A stretch of 64,000 nucleotides of DNA, from positions 62,001 through 126,000 of the forward strand of contig NZ_JAFKFW010000008.1 of the NCBI RefSeq assembly GCF_017308015.1, read 5' to 3'. This stretch comes from Allobosea sp. (GTDB taxonomy: Bacteria > Pseudomonadota > Alphaproteobacteria > Rhizobiales > Beijerinckiaceae). The notes beneath the pieces were generated by a model. It made no database searches. It saw only the letters and a program-made list of their open reading frames with translations, and was not told the origin of the DNA. This document shows positions 29,450 through 37,050 of the stretch, one piece after another (position 1 is the first letter of the stretch; each line of letters begins with the position of its first letter). A program made the position numbers and the translations under genes.

Positions 29450-30766
29450 ATGCTCAATGAAGCCGACCTGCGCGATGGCGCAGCCGCTACCGATGCCGTG
29501 CCTGCTGAAGGCAACTCTGACACCCCTCGCACATCCCGACGTCTTCTGCTCGGCGGCAGCCTTGCCGCGCTCGGCCTCGCTGCCGGTGGCCTGCCGCGCC
29601 TGTCGGTGACCTCGCCGGCTGCCGCGCAGGGCGCCCCGGCCGCCGCTCCGGCCAAGGGACCCCAGCCCTTCGACTATCCCGGCAAGGACAAGGGCCTGAC
29701 CCTGCTCGGTGACCGCCCCCTCGTCGCCGAGACGCCCGAGAACCTGCTCGACGACGACACGACGCCGATCTCCAAGTTCTTCGTCCGCAATAACGGCCAG
29801 ATCCCGGAGCCGGTGAAGGATGTCGATGGCTGGCAGCTCAAGATCGAGGGCGAGGTCGACAAGCCGCTGACGCTGACTGTCAAGGAGCTGAAGTCCCGCT
29901 TCACCCCGCACACCTTCCGGATGGTGCTGGAATGCGGGGGCAACGGCCGCTCCTTCTACACGCCGGCGGCGCGCGGCAATCAATGGACCAATGGCGGAGC
30001 GGGCTGCGCCGAATGGACCGGCGTGCGCCTTGCCGACGTGCTGAAGGCGGCTGGCCTCAAGTCCTCCGCCAAGTTCACCGGCCACTATGGTGCCGATCCG
30101 CATCTCTCCGGCGACACCGCCAAGGACGCGGTCTCGCGGGGCATGCCGATCGAGAAGGCGCTGGAGCCGCATTGCCTGATCGTCTGGGCGATGAACGGCG
30201 AGCCGCTGCCGCATATCCACGGCGGCCCGCTGCGTCTCGTGGTGCCGGGCTGGCCGGCCTCGCTTTCCTCGAAATGGCTGAACCGCATCCTGGTCCGGGC
30301 GACGCCGCATGACGGGCAGGGCATGGGCGGCACCTCCTATCGCGTTCCCACGGTGCCGATCGTCCCCGGCTCGAATGCCGACGGCAAGACCAACTTCACC
30401 GACCTGACCTCGATGCCGGTGCGCTCGATCATCAGCGCGCCCGCCAATGGCGCCCGCCTGCCGGCGGCGACGCGCGAGGTTGCGCTGCGTGGCGCCGCGT
30501 GGGCCGGCGATCACGAGGTCGCGAAGGTGGAAGTCTCCTTCGATGCGGGCCAGCGCTGGCACGCCATGACGCTCGCCAAGCCGAAGAATCGATACGACTG
30601 GGTGCGCTGGACCGGAAAGATCACGTTGCCGAGCGACGGCTATTTCGAGCTCTGGGCCCGCGCGACCGATTCTCGCGGCGTCGCTCAGCCGCATGTCGCG
30701 ACGAACTGGAACCCGCAGGGTTACGGTTCGAATCCGCTGCATCGCATCGCGGTCCTGGTGGGCTGA
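29450..30766 (+). CDS. sorT: Sulfite dehydrogenase, molybdenum subunit (SorT/SorA type)
   Basis: 438-residue molybdopterin enzyme of the sulfite oxidase family that oxidises sulfite to sulfate in the periplasm. A Tat signal (TSRRLLLGGSLAALGLAAGG, twin Arg at 30-31) exports the folded enzyme. The molybdenum ligand cysteine is in MVLECGGNGRSFY (Cys162). The Mo domain continues through HIHGGPLRLVVPGW, and a C-terminal dimerisation domain follows. No heme motif is present in this chain; electrons go to the cytochromes encoded next. GGGAGAA precedes the ATG. The gene symbol is by similarity to the S. meliloti layout. Confidence 0.9.
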   Translation: MLNEADLRDGAAATDAVPAEGNSDTPRTSRRLLLGGSLAALGLAAGGLPRLSVTSPAAAQGAPAAAPAKGPQPFDYPGKDKGLTLLGDRPLVAETPENLLDDDTTPISKFFVRNNGQIPEPVKDVDGWQLKIEGEVDKPLTLTVKELKSRFTPHTFRMVLECGGNGRSFYTPAARGNQWTNGGAGCAEWTGVRLADVLKAAGLKSSAKFTGHYGADPHLSGDTAKDAVSRGMPIEKALEPHCLIVWAMNGEPLPHIHGGPLRLVVPGWPASLSSKWLNRILVRATPHDGQGMGGTSYRVPTVPIVPGSNADGKTNFTDLTSMPVRSIISAPANGARLPAATREVALRGAAWAGDHEVAKVEVSFDAGQRWHAMTLAKPKNRYDWVRWTGKITLPSDGYFELWARATDSRGVAQPHVATNWNPQGYGSNPLHRIAVLVG

Positions 30767-30768
30767 CG

Positions 30769-31116
30769 ATGGTGCTCGCGCAATCGCTTCGGATGGCCGC
30801 TCTCGCGGCCATCCTCCTCGCCCCCTCCGCCGGCTTCGCCCAGGAAGAGACGGCCGAAACGCTGCCCGATTTCCCAGGCCGCGAAGAGACCTTCGGCTAC
30901 TGCATCGCCTGCCATTCGATGAAGGTCGTCGGCCGGCAGGGCATGGATCGCGTCCGCTGGGACGAGACGCTCAACTGGATGACCGAGAAGCATAACATGC
31001 CGGAGCCCGATCCGGAGATGCGCAAGACCCTGCTCGATTATCTCGCGCAGGCCTTCCCGCCGAAGGCACCGGCCCAGGGAGGCGGCTGGGTCAGCCCCTT
31101 CGCTCCCAAGCAATAG
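30769..31116 (+). CDS. sorU: Periplasmic c-type cytochrome, electron acceptor of sulfite dehydrogenase
   Basis: 115-residue cytochrome with a signal peptide (to about residue 25) and one heme site GYCIACHSMK (Cys45, Cys48, His49). The axial Met is likely in NWMTEKHNMPEPD. It starts 2 nt after the sorT stop, so the two are translationally coupled. It is comparable in size and position to SorU/SorB-like cytochromes that take electrons from the Mo subunit. Confidence 0.85.
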   Translation: MVLAQSLRMAALAAILLAPSAGFAQEETAETLPDFPGREETFGYCIACHSMKVVGRQGMDRVRWDETLNWMTEKHNMPEPDPEMRKTLLDYLAQAFPPKAPAQGGGWVSPFAPKQ

Positions 31117-31126
31117 GATTTCCAGA

Positions 31127-31516
31127 ATGAAGTTTGCAGTTTTCGCGGCCGCTGCCCTGCTGGCGGCCGTCGTGCAGCCCGCTCGCGCCCAGGATGCCGC
31201 CGCCGGCGAGAAGGTCTATTCCCAGTGCCGCGCCTGCCATCAGGTCGGCGAGACCGCCAAGAACCTGATCGGCCCCGCCCTCAACGGCGTCATCGGCCAG
31301 AAGGCCGGCTCGCGCGAAGGCTACAGCTACAGCGCGGCGATGAAGGACTCCGGCCTCACCTGGAACGAGGCGACCTTCGCCGAATACATCCAGAACCCGC
31401 GTGCCAAGGTTCCGGGTACCAAGATGATCTATGCCGGCCTCAAGGACGAGAAGCGCATCGCCGATCTGCTGGCCTATCTCAAGCAGTTCGACGCCGCCGG
31501 CAAGAAGGCACCCTGA
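31127..31516 (+). CDS. Class I cytochrome c (c2/c550 type)
   Basis: 129-residue periplasmic cytochrome with a signal peptide (MKFAVFAAAALLAAVVQPARA), heme site SQCRACHQV (Cys34, Cys37, His38) and axial Met in GTKMIYAGL. The NLIGPALNGVIGQKAGS stretch is typical of mitochondrial-like cytochrome c. It is 10 nt after the previous cytochrome gene and is the likely carrier from SorU to cytochrome oxidase. Confidence 0.92.
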   Translation: MKFAVFAAAALLAAVVQPARAQDAAAGEKVYSQCRACHQVGETAKNLIGPALNGVIGQKAGSREGYSYSAAMKDSGLTWNEATFAEYIQNPRAKVPGTKMIYAGLKDEKRIADLLAYLKQFDAAGKKAP

Positions 31517-31553
31517 CGGCCTTCCACGTCCGGCTCTGTGAAGTGGCTCGGCC

Positions 31554-31577
31554 GCCGCCTGCTCAGAGGCAGGCGGC
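31554..31577. terminator. Hairpin between convergent operons
   Basis: GCCGCCTGC (31554-31562) and GCAGGCGGC (31569-31577) form a perfect 9-bp stem around a six-base loop. The loop contains most of the TIM-barrel gene stop codon. There is no T tract on either side, so it is a candidate bidirectional terminator only. Confidence 0.4.
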
Positions 31578-32234
31578 GATGGCATCGAGCTGTGCCCGCA
31601 AGCCGGGGCCGGAGGCGGGGAAACGGCCTTCCAGCGCCGCCGTGCCGATGGTGAAGCCGGCGGCTCCGCATCGATGGATCGCAGCGATCTGCTCGGGGCG
31701 CTCGATCGAGCCGGCGACGAGGACGGGCTTGTCCGTCGCGGCGCAGACCGCCGCAATGAGCGCTTCCACATCCGTGCGTGACCGATAGGCCAGCAGGTCG
31801 AGCCCGTCGACGCCTTCCCTGCCGGCGATGGAGCGCGCGCTGTCGGCGATCTCCGCGACGGAGCCTTCCAGGATGCTCGGGTGCCCTGAAACGCGGCCAG
31901 CGAATGGATAGTAGCGGATGCCGGTGCCGCGCAGCAGCGCCAGCACGTCCTCGACATGGGTTCCGCCGAGCAGATGGTCGACGCCGAGATCGATCGCCGC
32001 TCGCACCGAGGCGATCTCGCTGGCGCGGTCGAGCGAGACGACTTCGAGATAGCTCATCGCGCCGCCGGACTTGATCAGGCGGTGAACGGTTCCGAGTTCG
32101 GCGAAGGACAGGCCGATATCCTTGAAACCGATATGGCGGATACCGGCCTCCAGCGCAGTCGCGACATGGCTGGCGGCTTCCGGAACCGTCCGGTCATGGC
32201 GCGTGAGCATGAAGATGAAGTCGGGCCCGGTCAT
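31563..32234 (-). CDS. TIM-barrel protein of unknown function, last gene of the TPP-riboswitch operon
   Basis: 223-residue alpha/beta-barrel protein. The repeating pattern of strand ends fits a ribulose-phosphate-binding-type barrel: FIFMLTRHDRT, GIRHIGFKDIGL, SYLEVVSLDRAS, GVDHLLGGTHVEDV, GLDLLAYRS, VLVAGSIERPEQI and AAGFTIGTAALEG. The last two resemble a phosphate-binding pair. I recall relatives being labelled 4-hydroxythreonine-4-phosphate dehydrogenase in rhizobial genomes, but this does not look like PdxA. GAGAAGG precedes the ATG. It lies 77 nt after the SDR gene in the same direction. A role in thiamin or pyridoxine precursor chemistry is a guess from context. Confidence 0.75.
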   Translation of the reverse strand: MTGPDFIFMLTRHDRTVPEAASHVATALEAGIRHIGFKDIGLSFAELGTVHRLIKSGGAMSYLEVVSLDRASEIASVRAAIDLGVDHLLGGTHVEDVLALLRGTGIRYYPFAGRVSGHPSILEGSVAEIADSARSIAGREGVDGLDLLAYRSRTDVEALIAAVCAATDKPVLVAGSIERPEQIAAIHRCGAAGFTIGTAALEGRFPASGPGLRAQLDAIAACL

Positions 32235-32311
32235 GGCCTTCTCAATGGAGCTGTGGATGCGGGCATGCCACAGGTTTCGAGCGGAGGGGAGGCCTGCTTC
32301 TCATCACTGGT

Positions 32312-33079
32312 TCAGGCCATCACCAATCCACCATCGACATGGACCACCTGGCCCGTGACGAACCGGCTCCAGTCGCTGGCGAGGAACAGCACCGGGCCGG
32401 CGACATCCTCGGGCGTCGCGATGCGGCGCAAGGGCGTCTGCGCGATCAGCATCTCGCGCACCTCTTCCGGCGTATCCGCACTCGCCTGCGTCGGATAGAC
32501 CAGCCCCGGCGCGACGCAGTTCACGCGGATGCCGAGTGGGCCAAGCTCGGCCGCGAGATTGCGGCTGAAGCCGACGAGCGCCGCCTTGGCGGTGGTATAG
32601 TCGTGATAGGGAATGCTCGGCCGCGTCACCAGATCGCTGGCGAGATTGACGATCGCCGTGCCGCTGCGGCGCTGGAGCAGAGGCAGCATCGCGCGGCTTA
32701 CCGTATAGGCCGCCTTCACCGCGCCCTCGAACTGCTGCTCGTAGGCTTCCCAGGGCGTTTCCCAGAAGCGTGCGCGGTTGTCCGGGTCGAAGCGGTAGGG
32801 TGCGAAGGCGTTGTTGACGACGGCGTCGAGCCTTCCGACCTCTTCCGCGATGCGCGTCGCCATGGCGGCGACGGCTTCGGGGGAGGTGACATCGGCCGCG
32901 ATGGCGAGCGCCTCGCCGCCGGCGGCGCGACATTCCGCGGCGGCGGCCTCGGCCGCCGCCTCGTTCGAGCGGTAGTTGACGATGACGATCCCGCCCTCGG
33001 CGGCGAAGGCCTTCGCGATCGCAGCCCCGATCCCCCGGCTGGCGCCGGTGACGAGGATGGCCCGGTCGTGAAACCTCAC
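32312..33079 (-). CDS. Short-chain dehydrogenase/reductase (FabG-like)
   Basis: 255-residue NAD(P)-dependent SDR. It has the cofactor motif TGASRGIGAA, NNAF in place of the usual NNAG, the catalytic serine region NLASDLVTRPSIPYHDYTTAKAAL with Tyr-x-x-x-Lys, and a C-terminal DGGL. It starts with GTG overlapping the stop of the substrate-binding protein gene (4 nt), so it is translated as part of the TPP-riboswitch operon. SDRs reduce ketones or aldehydes to alcohols. In this setting it could finish reduction of the aldehyde made by the LuxC-like enzyme. The 3-oxoacyl-ACP reductase label would be by default only. Confidence 0.88.
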   Translation of the reverse strand: MRFHDRAILVTGASRGIGAAIAKAFAAEGGIVIVNYRSNEAAAEAAAAECRAAGGEALAIAADVTSPEAVAAMATRIAEEVGRLDAVVNNAFAPYRFDPDNRARFWETPWEAYEQQFEGAVKAAYTVSRAMLPLLQRRSGTAIVNLASDLVTRPSIPYHDYTTAKAALVGFSRNLAAELGPLGIRVNCVAPGLVYPTQASADTPEEVREMLIAQTPLRRIATPEDVAGPVLFLASDWSRFVTGQVVHVDGGLVMA

Positions 33080-34068
33080 GGCGCGCCATCCTTCGGCGGG
33101 ATCAGGTCGTTCTTCACGATCGCCTTCATGTCGATCTGGCTGCTGATCAGGCCGAGGCTGCGGAAGGTGTCGGCGCCTTTCTGCAGGGCGTCGAGATCGA
33201 AGCGGCCGAGGCCCTCGCGATCGGTCGTCGGTGAGATGCTGGACGCGTTACGCAGCTTGATGATCTCGAGATTGACCGCTTCATCGCGGCCGTTGATCGC
33301 GCGGGTGACGGCGATGCGCGCGGCTTCTTCGGGCTTGGCGATCATCCAGGCGGCGGAATCGCGGTAGGCGGCGAGGAAGCGCTTCAGCAGCGGCTTGTTC
33401 TGCTCGTAATAGCTCTCCTTCACGACGAAGATGTCGCTCGGCAGGTTGATCTGGTCGCGGACCTCGATGACGTTGGCCTCGCCGAGGCCCTTGGCGCGGG
33501 CGACGAGCAGGCCGGTATCGGTCGCGGCGGTGGCATCCACCTGGCCCTGCATCAAGGGCGCGAAGTTGAGCAGCCCGGTCGGCTGGATCGCGACATCCTT
33601 CTCGCCGAGACCGACCTGATGCAGCAGCACGAGCAGGTTCTGGTAGGTGCCGCTGGCGAGGCTGTAGACGCCGATGCGCTTGCCCTTGAGATCGGCCGCC
33701 GTGCGGATGCCGCTGCTCTTGAGCGCGACGACGTTGAAGACGTTCTGCGGATAGATGTTGTAGATCGCGACCAGCTTCTCGCCCTTGTCGAGCGCGAGAT
33801 AGAGAGCGGCCGGGTCGGTGAAGGCGATGTCGGCCTGCCCGGCGATCATGTTCTGCAGCGCTGCACCACCGCCATTGCCGGGCACGTAGTCGAGCGCGAT
33901 GCCCCTGGCCTTGAAGAAGCCCTTGTCGGGCTCGGCCAGGAGGTTGGTGATTTCGCTGATCGGCTGGCTCCAGCCGGCGACGGTGACCTTGTCGAGAGGT
34001 TGTGCCGTTGCGGGCACCGCGACCAGGCAGGAGAGGGCAAGCATGAGGAAGGCGCGCAGCGCGGACAT
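33076..34068 (-). CDS. ABC transporter substrate-binding protein (NMT1/ThiY-like class)
   Basis: 330-residue periplasmic binding protein with a signal peptide (MSALRAFLMLALSCLVAVPATA). The NMT1/SsuA-type fold shows as GFFKARGIALDYVPGNGGGAALQNMIAGQADIAF and ADLKGKRIGVYSLASGTYQNL. The family binds sulfonates or thiamin pyrimidine derivatives (ThiY binds formylaminopyrimidine). The upstream TPP riboswitch makes a pyrimidine or thiazole precursor the better guess. It lies 4 nt after the permease gene and overlaps the SDR gene. Confidence 0.9.
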   Translation of the reverse strand: MSALRAFLMLALSCLVAVPATAQPLDKVTVAGWSQPISEITNLLAEPDKGFFKARGIALDYVPGNGGGAALQNMIAGQADIAFTDPAALYLALDKGEKLVAIYNIYPQNVFNVVALKSSGIRTAADLKGKRIGVYSLASGTYQNLLVLLHQVGLGEKDVAIQPTGLLNFAPLMQGQVDATAATDTGLLVARAKGLGEANVIEVRDQINLPSDIFVVKESYYEQNKPLLKRFLAAYRDSAAWMIAKPEEAARIAVTRAINGRDEAVNLEIIKLRNASSISPTTDREGLGRFDLDALQKGADTFRSLGLISSQIDMKAIVKNDLIPPKDGAP

Positions 34069-34072
34069 GGAT

Positions 34073-34822
34073 TCAGCCTTTCGAGAAACGATGCAGGACG
34101 CGGCGCTCGATCAGGCGCACGGCCTCGTAGAGCAGCATTCCAAGGGCGGTGATGACGATGAACAGCGCGAAGATCAGACTCGAATCCATCACGCTCTGCG
34201 CGGCGATGATCGAGGCGCCGAGCCCGATGCGTCCGCCGATGAACTCGCCGACCACCGCGCCGACCAATGCGAGGACGACGGCGACGCGCAGGCCAGCCAT
34301 GATGACGGGCAGCGCCGATGGCAGTTTGAGCCGCAACAAGGTCTGGAGGCGGCCGGCACCGAGCATGCGGAAGAGCTCGCGCCGGGAGGGGTCGACCTCG
34401 CTGATGCCGGTCAGCGTGTTCTCCATCAGCGGGAAGAAACAGATCAGCGCCGTGATGACGACGGTCGGCGTCATGCCGAAGCCGAACCAGATGATGAAGA
34501 GCGGGCCGAGCGCGAGCTTGGGTACGAGCTGGCTCGCCAGCACATAAGGCCGCAGCAACCGGCTCAGCGCCGGGAATTCCGCCAGCAGAATGCCGACGCC
34601 GAGTCCGACGATGGCGCCGATGCCGAGGCCCAGCGCCATCTCCGCCGCGGTCATTGCCAGATGCGGCCAGAGCCGACCGGTCGCGATCTCACTCCACAGC
34701 GTCGCGAGCACGCTGGAAGGCGCAGGCAGGACGAGCGGCGACAAGCCGCCGAGCCGGCACCAGGCTTCCCAGCCGGCGATCAGCGCGACGAACAGTAGGA
34801 GCGAGGGCAGGCGCGCGATCAT
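34073..34822 (-). CDS. ABC transporter permease (ThiX/SsuC-like)
   Basis: 249-residue inner-membrane permease with about six helices. The EAA loop region reads MAGLRVAVVLALVGAVVGEFIGGRIGLGA, as in SsuC/TauC/ThiX proteins. It overlaps the ATPase gene by 4 nt and is 4 nt from the binding-protein gene, so the three form one importer. Confidence 0.92.
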   Translation of the reverse strand: MIARLPSLLLFVALIAGWEAWCRLGGLSPLVLPAPSSVLATLWSEIATGRLWPHLAMTAAEMALGLGIGAIVGLGVGILLAEFPALSRLLRPYVLASQLVPKLALGPLFIIWFGFGMTPTVVITALICFFPLMENTLTGISEVDPSRRELFRMLGAGRLQTLLRLKLPSALPVIMAGLRVAVVLALVGAVVGEFIGGRIGLGASIIAAQSVMDSSLIFALFIVITALGMLLYEAVRLIERRVLHRFSKG

Positions 34823-35607
34823 GCTGCCGGCCTCCGGCTGACGGTCGCCGCGCCGTCCATGACGTCGCGCAATTCGCGGCAGGCAGCGATGAAAGAGGGA
34901 GCGTAGCGCATGTCGCGATGGCGCGGGCGTGCCAGCTCGATCCGGCGTCCATGCGTAATCCGGCCGGCTTCCATGACGGCAACCGTGTCGGCGAGATAGA
35001 CCGCCTCGCCGATATCATGAGTGACGAACAGCGCGGTCGTGCCATTGAGTGCGCAAAGCCGCAGCAGGTCGTCCTGCAGTTCCTCGCGCGTGAGCGCGTC
35101 GAGCGCGGCGAAGGGTTCGTCGAGGAGCAGCAGGTCGGGGTTGCCGACCAGTGCGCGGGCGACCGCGACGCGGCTTTGCTGCCCGCCGGAAAGCGCGGAG
35201 GGGCGGCGGTGGGCGAAGTCCGCGAGGCCGACGCGATTCAGCAGGTCGAGCGCTTCATCCTCGTCGGCGACTGCAGGGCGGCGCTTCAGCGAGATCGGCA
35301 GCAGGACGTTGTCGAGTGCGCTCAGCCAGCCGAGCAGGGTCGGCGCCTGAAAAACGAAGCCGGCGCGCGGGCTCGGGCCGGCCAGCGCCTCTCCGCCGAT
35401 GCGGATCGCGCCTTCTGTCGGCATCAGCAGGCCGGCGGCGAGCTTCAGCAAGGTGGTCTTGCCGCAGCCGCTGCGGCCGAGCAGGCAATGAATCTCGCCG
35501 CGCGGAATCGTCCAGTCGATGGCATCGACGACGGCCGGGCCGGCCGCATCGTAGCGATAGCCGGCTCGTTCGATGGTGACGAAGCCGGGTTTGGGTTCAA
35601 TCGACAT
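34819..35607 (-). CDS. ABC transporter ATP-binding protein (ThiZ/SsuB-like)
   Basis: 262-residue ATPase with Walker A LLGRSGCGKTTLL, signature LSGGQQSRVAVARAL, Walker B LLLLDEPFAALD and switch histidine in FVTHDIGEAV. The start MSIEPKPGFVTIERAGYRY is chosen; it overlaps the end of the luxC-like gene by 11 nt. A longer in-frame reading into luxC lacks family sequence. It energises the importer made with the two following genes. Confidence 0.93.
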   Translation of the reverse strand: MSIEPKPGFVTIERAGYRYDAAGPAVVDAIDWTIPRGEIHCLLGRSGCGKTTLLKLAAGLLMPTEGAIRIGGEALAGPSPRAGFVFQAPTLLGWLSALDNVLLPISLKRRPAVADEDEALDLLNRVGLADFAHRRPSALSGGQQSRVAVARALVGNPDLLLLDEPFAALDALTREELQDDLLRLCALNGTTALFVTHDIGEAVYLADTVAVMEAGRITHGRRIELARPRHRDMRYAPSFIAACRELRDVMDGAATVSRRPAA

Positions 35608-37045
35608 AGGGTGCAAACCCTTCTGCCGCAGCTTCCGCTGATTGTTCGATCTCGGTGAAGGTGACGAGGTCGAGCAGGCTGAAGCGCCCGTCATGATGCC
35701 AGCCGGCTTCGGGCGCGGTCATGCGGCCGAGCGGGGCGATGCGGCTGACGCCGACCTCGCCGAGTTGCTCCGAAAGCCGGAACAGCCGCTCCGGCGATGC
35801 GGCGACACCTGCCGTCTGCAGGAAGCTGCGATAGGGCGCGACGAGGGCGGGAACCTCGTCGAGGCTTTCGACCGCGACCAGCTTGAGCGTGCGGTTCAGC
35901 CCGGTGGGGCTCAGGGCTTCCGGCGTCTCGACATGGACGATGCTCCAGGCATCGGTGGGATCGCCGAGCAATTCCGCCGCTCCCTCCATCGCGCGGGTTT
36001 CCTGTGCGCCGCGCCATGCCGCGATCGACGTCGCCTCGCCCGATGAGAGCGCGCGGCGCGGATGGCGGGAGGCGAGGGCGGCAAGCTTCTGCGCGACGTA
36101 GCGGGCGAACTCCGCGGGACTGACCCGTCCGCCGCGCTCGACGAAGAGCATCTGCGGGGAATAGCAGCCCTGCTGCTCGTAGCGGATGACGTCATGGGCG
36201 GCGAGGTGTGCGAGGGCAGGGGCCTTGCGGCTGTCGAGCGCTTCGCGCGCGATCACGCCGAAGCCGATCTTGTGGCCATGCGGCAGGAAGCGCGTGGTGA
36301 TCGGCAGCTTGGCGCGCAGAGCCGCCAGCGTCTCGTTGCCGCCATAGGCCATGACGGTATCGGCCTCGCGCAGGAAGACCGGTTCGGACGCCGCTTCGCC
36401 GCCCTTCCACCAGGTGATGGCGAGGCATTCTCCGATCTCGGGATCGATCTCGGCAAGCAGGCCCGCGAACCAGCCGGCCGTCAGCGGCTCGGCCGAGGCG
36501 AGTTTGCCGATGCTGCCGGCCTTGACCAGCAAGCCGCAGATCAGGCTCCAGAGTGAGAGCGCCGGGACATTGCCCGCCCAGACATGGAGCAGCAAGTTCG
36601 GGCCATGGGCCCGCAGATAGCCGCCCTTGGGCGTCGGCTGGAAGCCGTCGAGCACGCCGGGATTGGCGAAATCCTCGGCGAGGAAGCGCAGGAGCTGCGG
36701 CTTGCGGAAGGTCTTGAGATAGCCGGTGAGGCTGAGCCGGACGGTCTCGCGATCATAGCCGGTGACGATCGGCAGGAGATGTTCCGCCTTGCGGCGCAAC
36801 GGGTGCTGGCGGTCGAGCAGGCGCGCGATGGCGGCGTCGATCGCGGCGACGATGCGGGCGGTGTCCATCTGCTTCAGCCGGGCACGCGCGTTGCCGCGTA
36901 CGTGAGCGCAGAGCGCCGCGGCCTGTGCCTCGTCGAGCTCCGGCAGCCCGATGGTCGCGCTCTCGCCCCACGCACTATGGCTGGCCTTGCGCCAGCGCAA
37001 CGCTTCGCGATTCAGGCCCGGCAGATGGCCCGCATGCTCGATCAC
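35597..37045 (-). CDS. LuxC-like acyl-CoA/acyl-protein reductase
   Basis: 482-residue member of the LuxC family (aldehyde dehydrogenase superfamily), which reduces an acyl thioester to the aldehyde with NADPH. It shows LHVWAGNVPALSLWSLICGLL, the cofactor-region MAYGGNETLAALRAKLP and the likely catalytic cysteine in RYEQQGCYSPQMLFVE. In luminous bacteria LuxC works with LuxE to make the luciferase aldehyde, but there are no luciferase genes here. It follows the luxE-like gene by 5 nt and overlaps the ABC ATPase gene. A transporter and a TPP switch beside LuxC/LuxE suggest reduction of a thiamin-related carboxylate. Confidence 0.87.
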   Translation of the reverse strand: MIEHAGHLPGLNREALRWRKASHSAWGESATIGLPELDEAQAAALCAHVRGNARARLKQMDTARIVAAIDAAIARLLDRQHPLRRKAEHLLPIVTGYDRETVRLSLTGYLKTFRKPQLLRFLAEDFANPGVLDGFQPTPKGGYLRAHGPNLLLHVWAGNVPALSLWSLICGLLVKAGSIGKLASAEPLTAGWFAGLLAEIDPEIGECLAITWWKGGEAASEPVFLREADTVMAYGGNETLAALRAKLPITTRFLPHGHKIGFGVIAREALDSRKAPALAHLAAHDVIRYEQQGCYSPQMLFVERGGRVSPAEFARYVAQKLAALASRHPRRALSSGEATSIAAWRGAQETRAMEGAAELLGDPTDAWSIVHVETPEALSPTGLNRTLKLVAVESLDEVPALVAPYRSFLQTAGVAASPERLFRLSEQLGEVGVSRIAPLGRMTAPEAGWHHDGRFSLLDLVTFTEIEQSAEAAAEGFAPYVD

Positions 37046-37050
37046 GACGG

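Noticed and set aside
28436..30742. A 768-codon minus-strand frame over the sulfite dehydrogenase genes
   Set aside because: Antisense shadow of sigma, anti-sigma and sorT, each of which has clear motifs.
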